Shown piece by piece: positions 1-8,107 of a stretch of 64,000 nucleotides of DNA (the first letter of the stretch is position 1; every line of letters starts with the position of its first letter). The notes beneath the pieces were generated by a model. The model worked only from the letters and a program-made list of their open reading frames with translations. It was not told where the DNA came from and ran no database searches. The stretch comes from Halorubrum sp. Atlit-26R (GTDB taxonomy: Archaea; Halobacteriota; Halobacteria; Halobacteriales; Haloferacaceae). A program made the translations under genes and the position numbers. Location of the stretch: positions 124,001 through 188,000 of the forward strand of contig NZ_QPLT01000001.1 in the NCBI RefSeq assembly GCF_003666015.1, given 5' to 3'.

Positions 1-1294
1 CGTACATCCGGAGGAGGAGCTTGAGCACGGTCGACTTGCCGGCCCCGGTGGGGCCGACCAAGGCCAGCGTCTCGCCGCCCTCGACCTCGAAGTCGATGTC
101 CTCGACGATGGTCTCGTCGTCGTAGCCGAAGGAGACGTCGTCGTAGGCCACGTGCCCCTCGTCGACGACGAGCTCCTCGGCGTCGCGGTCCTCCTCCAGC
201 TTCGAGGGCTCGTCCATCAGCCCGAAGATCCGCGCCGAGGAGGCGCGGGCGCGCTGGTACATGTTGATGATCTGCCCGAACTGCGCCATCGGCCAGATGA
301 ACCGCTGCGTGTAGAGGATGAACACGACGAACATCCCCTCGGAGAGCTCGCCGGTGAACGGGCCGGGCGGCCCCTGGAACACCCAGAGCCCGCCGACGAT
401 GAACGTGAGGACGAAGCCGATGCCCGCGAGCACGCGGAGCGCGGGGAAGAACTTGATCCGCGTCTCGATGGCGTCCCAGTTGGCGTCGAAGTAGTCGAAG
501 GAGACGTCGTCGACGCGGTCGGACTCGTAGGACTCGGTGTTGGCCGCCTTGATCACCTGGATGCCGCCGAGGTTGTTCTCAAGCCGGGAGTTCATCTTGC
601 CGACCGTCGACCGCACCTCGGCGTACTTCGGCTGAATGATCTTGATGAACAGGTAGGTGAACCCGGCGATGACGGGAACGGGAAGCAGCGCGACCAAGGC
701 GAGCTGCCAGTTGATCCAGAAGAGGAGGACGCCGATCCCGATTACCATCACCGACAGGCGGAACACGGAGTTCATCCCGTCGTTGAGGAACCGCTCCAAG
801 CGGTTCACGTCGTTCGAGAGGATGGACATCATCTCACCGGTCTGCTTGTCCGAGAAGAAGTCCATGTTGAGCCGCTGCATCTGGTCGTACGTGTCGGTTC
901 GGACGTCGTGCTGGATGTTCTGCGCGAAGGCGTTGAATCCCCAGTTCCGGACCCAGTGGAAGCCGGCGCCGAAGGCGAACGCACCGGCCAGCACCGCGAT
1001 CGTGAACCAGAACTGCGCCGCCTGCTCCGTCGGGAGCCACGCGTCGGGCAGCAGCACGAGCGGGATCTGTTCGGCGAACTGGGCCTCGCCGCGGAAGATC
1101 GCGTCGAGGGCGATCCCGAGCATCAGCGGGGGAAGCAGATCGAGCAGGCGGGCGAAGACGCTGGCGAGGACGCCCACCGTCACCTGCGGGACGTAGTCGC
1201 GGCCGTACTCGAAGAACAGCCGCTTCATCGGATTCTCGATCTTGTCCCGCTGCTCCTCGAAGGGATCGTCTTCCTCCCATTCGACGCCACTCAT
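1..1294 (-). CDS. ABC transporter, fused permease/ATPase (partial)
   Basis: This is the N-terminal 431 codons of an MsbA/MdlB-type exporter half-transporter whose C-terminal end lies beyond the left edge. Such proteins dimerise in the membrane and use ATP to export lipids, drugs or peptides. Residues about 35-330 form the six-helix transmembrane domain. The nucleotide-binding domain begins near residue 380, and the Walker A motif GPTGAGKST is at about residues 412-420, just before the edge. The ATG at 1294 gives MSGVEWEEDDPFEEQRDK, a typical cytoplasmic head with the FFEYGRDY region following. The Walker B, signature and H-loop motifs are not in the window. The substrate cannot be read from the sequence. 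Confidence 0.92.
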   Translation of the reverse strand, partial: MSGVEWEEDDPFEEQRDKIENPMKRLFFEYGRDYVPQVTVGVLASVFARLLDLLPPLMLGIALDAIFRGEAQFAEQIPLVLLPDAWLPTEQAAQFWFTIAVLAGAFAFGAGFHWVRNWGFNAFAQNIQHDVRTDTYDQMQRLNMDFFSDKQTGEMMSILSNDVNRLERFLNDGMNSVFRLSVMVIGIGVLLFWINWQLALVALLPVPVIAGFTYLFIKIIQPKYAEVRSTVGKMNSRLENNLGGIQVIKAANTESYESDRVDDVSFDYFDANWDAIETRIKFFPALRVLAGIGFVLTFIVGGLWVFQGPPGPFTGELSEGMFVVFILYTQRFIWPMAQFGQIINMYQRARASSARIFGLMDEPSKLEEDRDAEELVVDEGHVAYDDVSFGYDDETIVEDIDFEVEGGETLALVGPTGAGKSTVLKLLLRMY

Positions 1295-1492
1295 CACAAA
1301 GTGGTATCAGGTAAGGCGGCAAATAGGTTTCCTTCGAACCGAAATACATCGGCAGAAAACGCCGCTAACGGGCGGTCGATCGGGTGATATCGCCTTCCGG
1401 AGCGCGGTCGACGGCATAAACGTCTCCGGTCGGGTCGGGGTAGGATCGGCGCGCGCACCGGAACCGGACCGGCTCCTCCGCGCCGGACGGCC

Positions 1493-1771
1493 TCAGAGGT
1501 CGCGCCGTTCCACGTCGGGATCGATCTCGGCCTCGTCGAGGTCCTCCCGGACGCGCCGCCGGAGCGGATCCGGGACGCCGTCGCGCGGGACCGGCGCGGC
1601 CGTTCCGCCCTCGTCGTCGTCGGTCGGGACGGCCCAGTAGAGGACGTGGCCCGTCTCGGCGTAGAACTCCACCGCGTAGCGGTCGGTACCCCCCTCGTAG
1701 TGGACGCGGGCGGCCGCGCCCTCCGCGCGCCACCCCTCCTGTCTGACCAAGGCGGCGATCGGATCTCGCAT
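1493..1771 (-). CDS. Small hypothetical haloarchaeal protein
   Basis: A 92-residue acidic protein beginning MRDPIAALVRQEGW. It shows no signal peptide, membrane segment or catalytic motif. An aromatic, beta-rich core (VHYEGGTDRYAVEFYAETG) is followed by an acidic, arginine-rich tail. It sits alone between the exporter gene and the divergent RNase Z gene, and the short gap up to 1888 would carry both promoters. The third-codon GC bias of this frame favours a real gene. I do not recognise the family and assign no function. Confidence 0.55.
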   Translation of the reverse strand: MRDPIAALVRQEGWRAEGAAARVHYEGGTDRYAVEFYAETGHVLYWAVPTDDDEGGTAAPVPRDGVPDPLRRRVREDLDEAEIDPDVERRDL

Positions 1772-1887
1772 GGTCGCCCTCGGGCGGCCGGACTCATGTG
1801 GGTGTCGACCGACTCTCCGCGAGGCCGAGACGACCGCCGCTCTCCCGCATCGACACCGGTTTACAAACGGCGCTCCGACGAGCGGGC

Positions 1888-2820
1888 ATGTCTCTTCGCG
1901 TCACCTTCCTCGGGACGGGCGGCGCCGTCCCGACCGTCGAGCGCGCGGCGAGCGCCGTCTTCGTCAACCGCGAGGGCGACCGCTTCCTCTTCGACTGCGG
2001 CGAGGGCACCCAGCGCGAGATGATGCGCAGCGGCACCGGGTTCGCCGTCGACCGCGTGTTCGTCTCGCACCTCCACGGCGACCACGTCCTCGGCCTCCCT
2101 GGCCTCGTCCAGACGCTCGGGTTCAACGACCGCACCGACCCGCTGACGGTCCACTGCCCGCCGGGGACCGACGACCACCTCCGCGACCTCGTCCACGCGG
2201 TCGGCCACGACCCGGCGTTCCCGGTCCGGATCGAACCGGTCGCCCCCGGCGAGGTCGCCTACGAGACCGACGAGTACGCGGTTCGCGCGTTCGAAACGGA
2301 ACACCGCACGATATCGCAGGGGTACGTCTTGGCGGAGGACGACCGTCCCGGCCGGTTCGACCGCCCGAAGGCGGAGGCGCTCGGCGTCCCCGTCGGCCCG
2401 AAGTTCGGGCGCCTCCACGAGGGCGAGCCCGTCGAGGCCGAGGACGGGACGGTCGTCGAGCCCGAGCAGGTCGTCGGCCCGCCGCGGCCGGGCCGCAAGC
2501 TGGTGTACACCGCGGACACGCGCCCGCGAGAGTCGACGGTCGAGGCCGCCGAGAACGCCGACCTGCTCATCCACGACGCCACCTTCGCCGACGACATGGC
2601 CGACCGCGCCCGCGACACGGCCCACTCCACCGGCCGCGAGGCGGGGTCGATCGCTGACCGTGCGAACGCGAAGCGGCTCGCCTTGGTCCACATCTCCTCG
2701 CGCTACGCCGCCGACCCGAGCCCGATCCTTCGAGACGCTCGCGAGGCGTTCGACGGCAAGTGTCTCCTCCCCGACGACGGCGACCTGATCGAGGTGCCGT
2801 TCCCCGACGCCGACGACTGA
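1888..2820 (+). CDS. rnz: Ribonuclease Z
   Basis: A 310-residue tRNA 3'-end processing endonuclease that removes the 3' trailer from precursor tRNA. It is a zinc metallo-beta-lactamase fold enzyme of the short ElaC type, and the length is right for that type. The N-terminus has FLGTGGAVPT, then FDCGEGTQ, and the metal-binding HLHGDH at residues 61-66. Further metal ligands are in YTADTRP and the C-terminal HISSRY region. The ATG at 1888 is chosen because the family starts almost directly at the first beta strand (MSLRVTFLGTGG). An in-frame upstream ATG at 1798 would add an unrelated 30-residue head. Confidence 0.95.
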   Translation: MSLRVTFLGTGGAVPTVERAASAVFVNREGDRFLFDCGEGTQREMMRSGTGFAVDRVFVSHLHGDHVLGLPGLVQTLGFNDRTDPLTVHCPPGTDDHLRDLVHAVGHDPAFPVRIEPVAPGEVAYETDEYAVRAFETEHRTISQGYVLAEDDRPGRFDRPKAEALGVPVGPKFGRLHEGEPVEAEDGTVVEPEQVVGPPRPGRKLVYTADTRPRESTVEAAENADLLIHDATFADDMADRARDTAHSTGREAGSIADRANAKRLALVHISSRYAADPSPILRDAREAFDGKCLLPDDGDLIEVPFPDADD

Positions 2821-2942
2821 GGGCTTGATGGTTCGACCGATCAGTACTACTCGGATGACTCTGTGACCGGCACGGAGACCGCCGAAGCCCCAGTCGCTCG
2901 GCTGTACGATGGCTGTTTTATTTATAAACAGCCGATCGATAC
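2821..2942 (+). promoter_or_regulatory. Upstream promoter-like unit of repeat copy A
   Basis: This stretch carries a diverged copy of the repeat's 5' end (GAAGCCCCAGTCGCTCG at about 2884-2900), then a TATA-like TTTATAAAC at 2921-2929 inside an 8-bp inverted repeat (GGCTGTTT / AAACAGCC). The distance from this unit's conserved CAG to the same CAG in the main element is 69 bp, against 57 bp in the other copies. This promoter arrangement is therefore altered, and the TATA box lies only 22 bp upstream of the expected start. Confidence 0.45.
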
Positions 2943-3201
2943 GGACACCACCGAAGCCCCAGTCGCGAGGCGGGCAGACGCTCGCTGCGCTCCTCGGTCG
3001 TTCGCTTCGCTCACTCCCTGCGGTGCTTCCGTCGCCTCTGCCCGCCTCGCGACTGCCCCTTCGAGTCCCACCCGCCCGCGACCGCCCCACACCTCACGCC
3101 TCCCCAGCCTCGCCGCTCGCTCCCTGCGGTCGCTCGCGGCGTCCCTCGCGCGTGCTCCTCGCGGCCGCCTTCGGCGGCCACTCGGAGGCACGCGCCACCG
3201 C
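2943..3201 (+). repeat. Structured dispersed repeat, copy A
   Basis: One of six related intergenic elements in the window. From 5' to 3' it has GGACACCACCGAAGCCCCAG, then hairpin 1 whose arms are GTCGCGAGGCGGGCAGAC and GTCTGCCCGCCTCGCGAC. A conserved linker with CTGCCCCTTCGAGTCCCACCC follows, then CCTCACGCCTCCCCAGCCTC, hairpin 2 closed by CGCCGC/GCGGCG, and hairpin 3 with a GCGGCCGCC-TTC-GGCGGCC core inside GCGCGTGC/GCACGCGC. The short reading frames across it read arginine- and alanine-rich in every frame and look non-coding. It fills most of the gap between rnz and rpa3. The remaining part, 3202-3474, holds the rpa3 promoter and nothing else I recognise. Confidence 0.8.
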
Positions 3202-3474
3202 TCCGCCTCGTCACCTCCGTCGGACCGTCATCTGTGTGACACCGATCCGTGTGATCGTTCCACTCGAAACGAAGCCCGCGCACGGCTGACGTGCGTCTGA
3301 CGCGAGCGAGGTCGTTCCGTCGACTGATCTCCGCGAATCGAAAGAACACCACGCAGCGGCCCTCAAGCGGGCGTTTCGTTTCACTTTCACCGCGGTCACG
3401 TACATTTTAATACCATCTGGAACCAACCGTCGTACGCCTCCCACTGAAAACAAGACCGGAGGCGGAGACACCCC

Positions 3475-4401
3475 ATGAGCGAACTGCGACAGGAAGCGGA
3501 AGCGATAGCGGAACAGTTCTCGGACCACACCGACGTCGACCCCGACGACGTCGAGGAGCGGCTGACCACGCTCGTCGACGAGTACCGCGTGCCGCTCGAC
3601 GAGGCGAGCCGGAGCGTCACCAACAGCTACCTCGAAGACGCCGGCATGGAGCGCGACGAGCTCGGCCGCGGCGGCAGCGAGGAGGTCCTCGTCAACGACA
3701 TCGACGAGGACGAGCAGTGGGTCGACTTACGCGTGACGCTGGTCGACCTCTGGGAGCCGCGCAGCGACTCCATCTCGCAGGTCGGCCTGCTCGGCGACGA
3801 GTCGGGCACGATCAAGTTCGTCGCCTTCGAGACCTCCGACCTCCCCGAGCTGACGGAGGGGCAGGCGTACGAGCTCTCGAACGTCGTCACCGACGAGTAC
3901 GAGGGGAGCTACTCGGTGAAGCTCAACCGGACGACGGGCATCACCGAGATCGACGAGGAGATCGAGGTCGGCGACAACGCCGACACCGTCGAGGGCGCCC
4001 TCGTGGACATCCAGTCCGGCTCCGGGCTGATCAAGCGCTGCCCCGAGGAGGACTGTACGCGCGTCCTCCAGAACGGGCGCTGCTCGGAGCACGGTCAGGT
4101 CGAGGGCGAGTTCGACCTGCGGATCAAGGGCGTCCTCGACGACGGCGAAACCGTCACCGAGGTCATCTTCGACCGCGAGGCCACCGAGGAACTCACCGGG
4201 ATGACCCTCGAGGAGGCCAAGGACATGGCGATGGACGCGCTCGACACCACCGTCGTCGCCGAGGAGATGGGCGAGGACGTGCTCGGGCGCTACTACCGCG
4301 TCACCGGCCCCACCTTCCGCCGGTACGTCCTGGTCGATGAGATGGAGGATCCCGGCACCGTCGACGTTGAAAGCGCGCTGATCGAAGCGAGGTCGATTTA
4401 A
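3475..4401 (+). CDS. rpa3: Single-stranded DNA-binding protein, RPA3 type
   Basis: A 308-residue replication protein A homologue that binds and protects single-stranded DNA in replication and repair. Residues 1-65 are helical and acidic. About 75-165 form an OB fold (VDLRVTLVDLWEP, GLLGDESGTIKFVAFE, YELSNVVTDEYEGSYSVKLN). A second C-terminal OB-like part contains a zinc finger with Cys189, Cys194, Cys203 and His206. The length matches the shorter, single-OB haloarchaeal Rpa3 rather than the three-OB Rpa1. The next gene starts at the base after its stop codon, so the two are almost certainly co-transcribed, as with the rpa3-rpap3 pair known in Haloferax. The numbering is by analogy. Confidence 0.88.
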   Translation: MSELRQEAEAIAEQFSDHTDVDPDDVEERLTTLVDEYRVPLDEASRSVTNSYLEDAGMERDELGRGGSEEVLVNDIDEDEQWVDLRVTLVDLWEPRSDSISQVGLLGDESGTIKFVAFETSDLPELTEGQAYELSNVVTDEYEGSYSVKLNRTTGITEIDEEIEVGDNADTVEGALVDIQSGSGLIKRCPEEDCTRVLQNGRCSEHGQVEGEFDLRIKGVLDDGETVTEVIFDREATEELTGMTLEEAKDMAMDALDTTVVAEEMGEDVLGRYYRVTGPTFRRYVLVDEMEDPGTVDVESALIEARSI

Positions 4402-5067
4402 ATGAGCCAGTCAGCCCCCACCCGAGAGGTCGCCCGGCGCGTGTTCGCCACCGAGTTCAACGACGCCGGCTACACGTTCACCGAGTCCGACGACGAGCGC
4501 GCCCCCGTCTACGCGCTGTTACCGACCGGCGAGTCCTCGAACCGCGTGTTCTTCGTCGGCACCCTCACGGAGAAGGAGGACGTCGGCGAGGACAGCGAGT
4601 ACTGGCGCGGCCGCATCGTCGACCCGACGGGCACGTTCTTCGTGTACGCCGGCCAGTACCAGCCGGAAGCCGCTTCCAAACTCCGGGACTTGGAGCCCCC
4701 GGCCTACGTCGCAGTCGTGGGGAAGCCCCGGACCTACGAGACCGACGACGGCACGGTCCGGGTCTCCGTCCGCCCCGAGTCGATCACCGAGGTCGACGCC
4801 GCCACCCGCGACCGCTGGGTCGCGGAGACCGCCCGCCGCACCGTCGAGCGCGTCGCCGCGTTCGACGACGAGGGCAACGAGTACGCGCGCATGGCGCGCG
4901 AGGAGTACGACCTCGACCCCCAGACGTACAAGGCCGCCGCGCTGTCGGCGCTTGAGGACCTCGACGAGAGCGGCGACGAACTCGCGGGCGACGAGTCCGG
5001 GAGCGACGACGCCGCGCTCGGCGACGCCCCGGACGAGACCGACCCGGCCGGCGCGCCCGAACCCTGA
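4402..5067 (+). CDS. rpap3: RPA-associated protein (COG3390 type)
   Basis: A 221-residue partner of the RPA protein encoded immediately upstream, with no gap between the genes. Residues about 1-135 form an OB-like domain (RVFFVGTLTEKEDVG, YWRGRIVDPTGTFFVYAGQYQPEA, PPAYVAVVGKPRTYE). A helical stretch follows, and the last 40 residues are a low-complexity acidic tail. In Haloferax volcanii such proteins bind specifically to their cognate RPA, and the conserved adjacency here supports that role. The symbol follows the Haloferax pair by analogy. Confidence 0.85.
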   Translation: MSQSAPTREVARRVFATEFNDAGYTFTESDDERAPVYALLPTGESSNRVFFVGTLTEKEDVGEDSEYWRGRIVDPTGTFFVYAGQYQPEAASKLRDLEPPAYVAVVGKPRTYETDDGTVRVSVRPESITEVDAATRDRWVAETARRTVERVAAFDDEGNEYARMAREEYDLDPQTYKAAALSALEDLDESGDELAGDESGSDDAALGDAPDETDPAGAPEP

Positions 5068-5230
5068 CGCGGCCGGCATCTCGGCGTTCTGACGCGGTCG
5101 GCGCGCCGGAACGCTGACGCCCCGACACCGGATTTCGCGGCGTTCGGCGCGGTTCTGCCCCGAACGCGGTTCTCGTTCTTGCGATCGTCTGACAAACGCT
5201 TAAGTGATCCGCGGAACGAACGGTCCGATA

Positions 5231-5635
5231 ATGGGCAACAAGAACAAGACGATCTCGTTCCGCGTCAACGAGGACGCGTTCGAGACCCTCCGCGACATCG
5301 CCGAGGAGCGGGACATCTCCCTGTCGGCGGTCTTCCGGGACTACGTGGACACGCTCGTTGCCCACGACGGTCAGGTCCGGGTCATCCCGGAGGCCGAACT
5401 GGACAGCATGGGCGACAGCGGGGAGTCGTTCCCCCCGAAGATCGAGGTCCCGAAGAGCTTCGTCCGCGAGCACGAGCGGTTAGAGCTCGAGGCCGAACAC
5501 CTCCGCGAGCAGCTCGAAGAGCACAAGCGCTACGTCAACTACCTCCGCGAGCAGCTGGAGGACGGCGACGAGGAAGTGATCCAGCTGGAGGACCTCGACG
5601 GCGAGCCCGACGAGCCCTCGTTCCGCCTCGGGTAG
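5231..5635 (+). CDS. Ribbon-helix-helix DNA-binding protein with coiled-coil tail
   Basis: A 134-residue probable transcription factor. Residues 1-45 (NKTISFRVNEDAFETLRDIAEERDISLSAVFRDYV) fit a ribbon-helix-helix domain: a beta strand followed by two helices. Residues about 80-118 are heptad-like and charged (HERLELEAEHLREQLEEHKRYVNYLREQLE), consistent with a coiled coil for dimerisation. ATG 5231 (MGNKNKTISF) is preferred to 5204 because the conserved domain begins there and the extra residues look random. It is separated from the neighbouring operons. The target is not evident. Confidence 0.78.
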   Translation: MGNKNKTISFRVNEDAFETLRDIAEERDISLSAVFRDYVDTLVAHDGQVRVIPEAELDSMGDSGESFPPKIEVPKSFVREHERLELEAEHLREQLEEHKRYVNYLREQLEDGDEEVIQLEDLDGEPDEPSFRLG

Positions 5636-5967
5636 CGGTCCGGTCCGCTTCAGACGGCCACAGCCGCCGATCTTCTCGCGCCACTCGCGACCGCCGAGCC
5701 ACGGCGCCGCGACGTCAGACTCCCGCGTCGGACGACCGGCCCCTGCCCGAAAACCTTCCTGTTCGTCCGTTACTGACCGACGAAACGCCCATCTTGGCGA
5801 AAATATTGCCGAACGAGTCGGAGTTTGTTCAGAAACGTCCGATTCTCTCCGAATCTGATGGACGGTCTCTCAGCGCGAAGCCGCTATTTCTGATTATACT
5901 AAATTATTTACGAAAACGATATTACCCGGGCGGTGGACGTATCGGACATGCGAAGGTGGGTTCGACC
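5636..5967 (+). promoter_or_regulatory. Intergenic region with pdh operon promoter
   Basis: No gene is seen here. The second half (about 5790-5935) is clearly AT-richer than its surroundings, with stretches such as GCGAAAATATTG and ATACTAAATTATTTACG at 5896-5912. This is the only good promoter region for the 2-oxoacid dehydrogenase operon. The reading frame continues open through this region from 5179, but its codons lack the usual haloarchaeal bias. Confidence 0.45.
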
Positions 5968-7071
5968 GTGACCGTGTTCGACAGGGCGTACGACGATACG
6001 GTTCGCGTCCTCGACGAGGACGGCGAGGTCGTCGGCGACGTTCCAGACCTCGACGACGACTCGCTCGTCGAGATGTACAGGCACATGCGGCTGGCGCGCC
6101 ACTTCGACGGCCGCGCGGTGAGCCTCCAGCGGCAGGGCCGGATGGGGACGTACCCCCCGCTCTCCGGGCAGGAGGGCGCCCAGATCGGGTCGGCGTACGC
6201 GCTCGACGCGGACGACTGGATGATTCCGTCGTACCGCGAACACGGCGCCGCTCTCGTCCACGGCCTGCCGCTCAAACAGACGCTGCTCTACTGGATGGGC
6301 CACGAGGACGGCAACAACGCGCCGCCCGACGTCAACGTCTTCCCGGTCGCCGTCCCCATCGCGTCGCAGGTGCCCCACGCGACGGGCGCCGCGTGGGCCT
6401 CGAAGCTCCGCGGCGAGGACGACGCGTTCGTCTGCTACTTCGGCGACGGCGCGACGAGCGAGGGCGACTTCCACGAGGGGGTCAACTTCGCCGGCGTGTT
6501 CGACACGCCGACCGTCTTCTTCTGTAACAACAACCAGTGGGCCATCTCCGTCCCCCGCGAGCGGCAGACCCGGAGCGCGACCTTGGCGCAGAAGGCGGAG
6601 GCGTACGGCATCGACGGCGTCCAGGTCGACGGGATGGACCCGCTCGCGGTGTACAGCGTCACGGAAGCGGCCTTGGAGAAGGCGCGCGACCCGGACGCCG
6701 ATCGACCGCGGCCGACACTCATCGAGGCGGTCCAGTACCGCTTCGGCGCGCACACGACCGCCGACGACCCGACCGTCTACCGCGACGACGACGAGGTCGA
6801 AAGCTGGAAGCGCAAGGACCCGATCGACCGGCTGGAGTCGTACCTCCGCGGCGAGGGGATCCTCGACGACGAGCGCGTCGCGGAGATCGAGTCGTCGGTC
6901 GAGGCGCAGGTCGCGGACGCGATCGACGCGGCGGAGTCGATGGCGCGGCCCGACCCGCGAGAGCTGTTCGAGCACGCCTACGCGGAGCTTCCGCCGGAAC
7001 TGGAGCGGCAGTACGAGGAGTTCGCCGCGCTGCGCGACGAGCGCGGCGACGCGGCGTTCCTGGAGGATTGA
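5968..7071 (+). CDS. pdhA: 2-oxoacid dehydrogenase E1 component, alpha subunit
   Basis: A 367-residue thiamine-diphosphate-dependent E1 alpha subunit that decarboxylates a 2-oxoacid (pyruvate or branched-chain) and passes the acyl group to E2. The ThDP/Mg motif GDGATSEGDFHEGVNFA...NNNQ is at about residues 159-190, preceded by the conserved SYREHGA and SGQEGAQIG regions. The frame is open far upstream, so the start was chosen by family length: GTG 5968 gives MTVFDRAYDD. GTG 5956 and 5974 remain possible. It is first in a four-gene operon and its stop is directly followed by pdhB. Haloarchaeal complexes of this kind have debated substrates, so pyruvate is an assumption. Confidence 0.92.
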   Translation: MTVFDRAYDDTVRVLDEDGEVVGDVPDLDDDSLVEMYRHMRLARHFDGRAVSLQRQGRMGTYPPLSGQEGAQIGSAYALDADDWMIPSYREHGAALVHGLPLKQTLLYWMGHEDGNNAPPDVNVFPVAVPIASQVPHATGAAWASKLRGEDDAFVCYFGDGATSEGDFHEGVNFAGVFDTPTVFFCNNNQWAISVPRERQTRSATLAQKAEAYGIDGVQVDGMDPLAVYSVTEAALEKARDPDADRPRPTLIEAVQYRFGAHTTADDPTVYRDDDEVESWKRKDPIDRLESYLRGEGILDDERVAEIESSVEAQVADAIDAAESMARPDPRELFEHAYAELPPELERQYEEFAALRDERGDAAFLED

Positions 7072-8058
7072 ATGACCGAGACACAGAACCTCACGCTGGT
7101 ACAGGCGATACGAGACGGATTACACACCGAACTGCGCGAGGACGAGGACATGGTCGTGATGGGCCAGGACGTCGGGAAGAACGGCGGCGTCTTCCGCGCC
7201 ACCGAGGGCCTCTTCGACGAGTTCGGCGGCGACCGGGTGATCGACACGCCGCTCGCCGAGTCGGGCATCGTCGGCACCGCCGTCGGGATGGCCGCGATGG
7301 GGATGCGACCGGTCCCGGAGATCCAGTTCTCCGGGTTCATGTACCCCGGGTTCGACCAGATCGTCTCGCACATGGCGCGGTTCCGAACCCGCAGCCGCGG
7401 CCGGTTCACGCTCCCGATGACGCTGCGGGCCCCCTACGGCGGCGGCATCCGCGCCCCGGAACACCACTCCGAGTCGAAGGAGGCGTTCTACGCCCACGAG
7501 GCGGGGCTGAAGGTGGTCATCCCCTCGACGCCGTACGAGGCGAAGGGGTTACTCGCGGCGTCGATCCGCGACCCCGACCCGGTGATCTTCCTCGAACCGA
7601 AGCTGATCTACCGGGCGTTCCGCGAGGAGGTGCCCGAGGAGCCGTACACGGTGCCCATCGGCGAGGCGGCCACGCGCCGCGAAGGCGACGACGTCGCGGT
7701 GTTCACCTACGGCGCGATGACCCGCCCCACGCTGGAGGCCGCCGAGACGCTCGGCGAGGAGGGGATCGAGTGCGAGGTCGTCGACCTCCGGACGATATCG
7801 CCGCTCGACCGCGAAGCGATCGTGGAGGCGTTCGAGAAGACCGGCCGCGCGGTCGTCGTCCACGAGGCGCCGAAGACGGGCGGGCTCGCGGGCGAGATCA
7901 CGGCGATCCTTCAGGAGGAGGCCCTCCTCTACCAGGAGGCGCCGATCGGCCGCGTCACCGGCTTCGACGTGCCGTACCCGCTGTACGCGTTGGAGGACTA
8001 CTACCTCCCGTCCGCGGCGCGCATCGAGGACGGGATCTTGGAGGCGGTCGAATTTTAA
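7072..8058 (+). CDS. pdhB: 2-oxoacid dehydrogenase E1 component, beta subunit
   Basis: A 328-residue transketolase-like E1 beta subunit that completes the ThDP active site with PdhA. Visible family hallmarks are GQDVGKNGGVFRATEGL, the DTPLAESGIVGTAVGMA segment, EIQFSGFMYPGFDQIVSH and the C-terminal GFDVPYPLYALEDYYLPS. The length is normal. It begins at the base after pdhA ends, which implies translational coupling and balanced subunit production. Confidence 0.94.
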   Translation: MTETQNLTLVQAIRDGLHTELREDEDMVVMGQDVGKNGGVFRATEGLFDEFGGDRVIDTPLAESGIVGTAVGMAAMGMRPVPEIQFSGFMYPGFDQIVSHMARFRTRSRGRFTLPMTLRAPYGGGIRAPEHHSESKEAFYAHEAGLKVVIPSTPYEAKGLLAASIRDPDPVIFLEPKLIYRAFREEVPEEPYTVPIGEAATRREGDDVAVFTYGAMTRPTLEAAETLGEEGIECEVVDLRTISPLDREAIVEAFEKTGRAVVVHEAPKTGGLAGEITAILQEEALLYQEAPIGRVTGFDVPYPLYALEDYYLPSAARIEDGILEAVEF

Positions 8059-8059
8059 C

Positions 8060-8107
8060 ATGTCCGCCGGAGATACACGCATGACAACGGAGGAGGCCGA
8101 TCGATGA
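8060..8107 (+). other. 15-codon reading frame overlapping the pdhC start
   Basis: A short frame MSAGDTRMTTEEADR begins just after the pdhB stop. It ends with TGA inside the ATGA that starts pdhC, so reinitiating ribosomes could be handed on to pdhC. It also contains the GGAGG that serves as the pdhC ribosome binding site (8090-8094). Whether it is translated is unknown. Confidence 0.25.

Noticed and set aside
2821-3201. Transposase or IS element carrying the dispersed repeat
   Set aside because: No copy has a transposase reading frame, clear terminal inverted repeats or obvious target duplications, so an autonomous IS is not supported. A non-autonomous element remains possible.
5179-5967. 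Upstream extension of the E1 alpha frame as a 630-residue protein
   Set aside because: The extension runs through another gene and an AT-rich promoter region and matches no family; a GTG near 5968 gives normal length.
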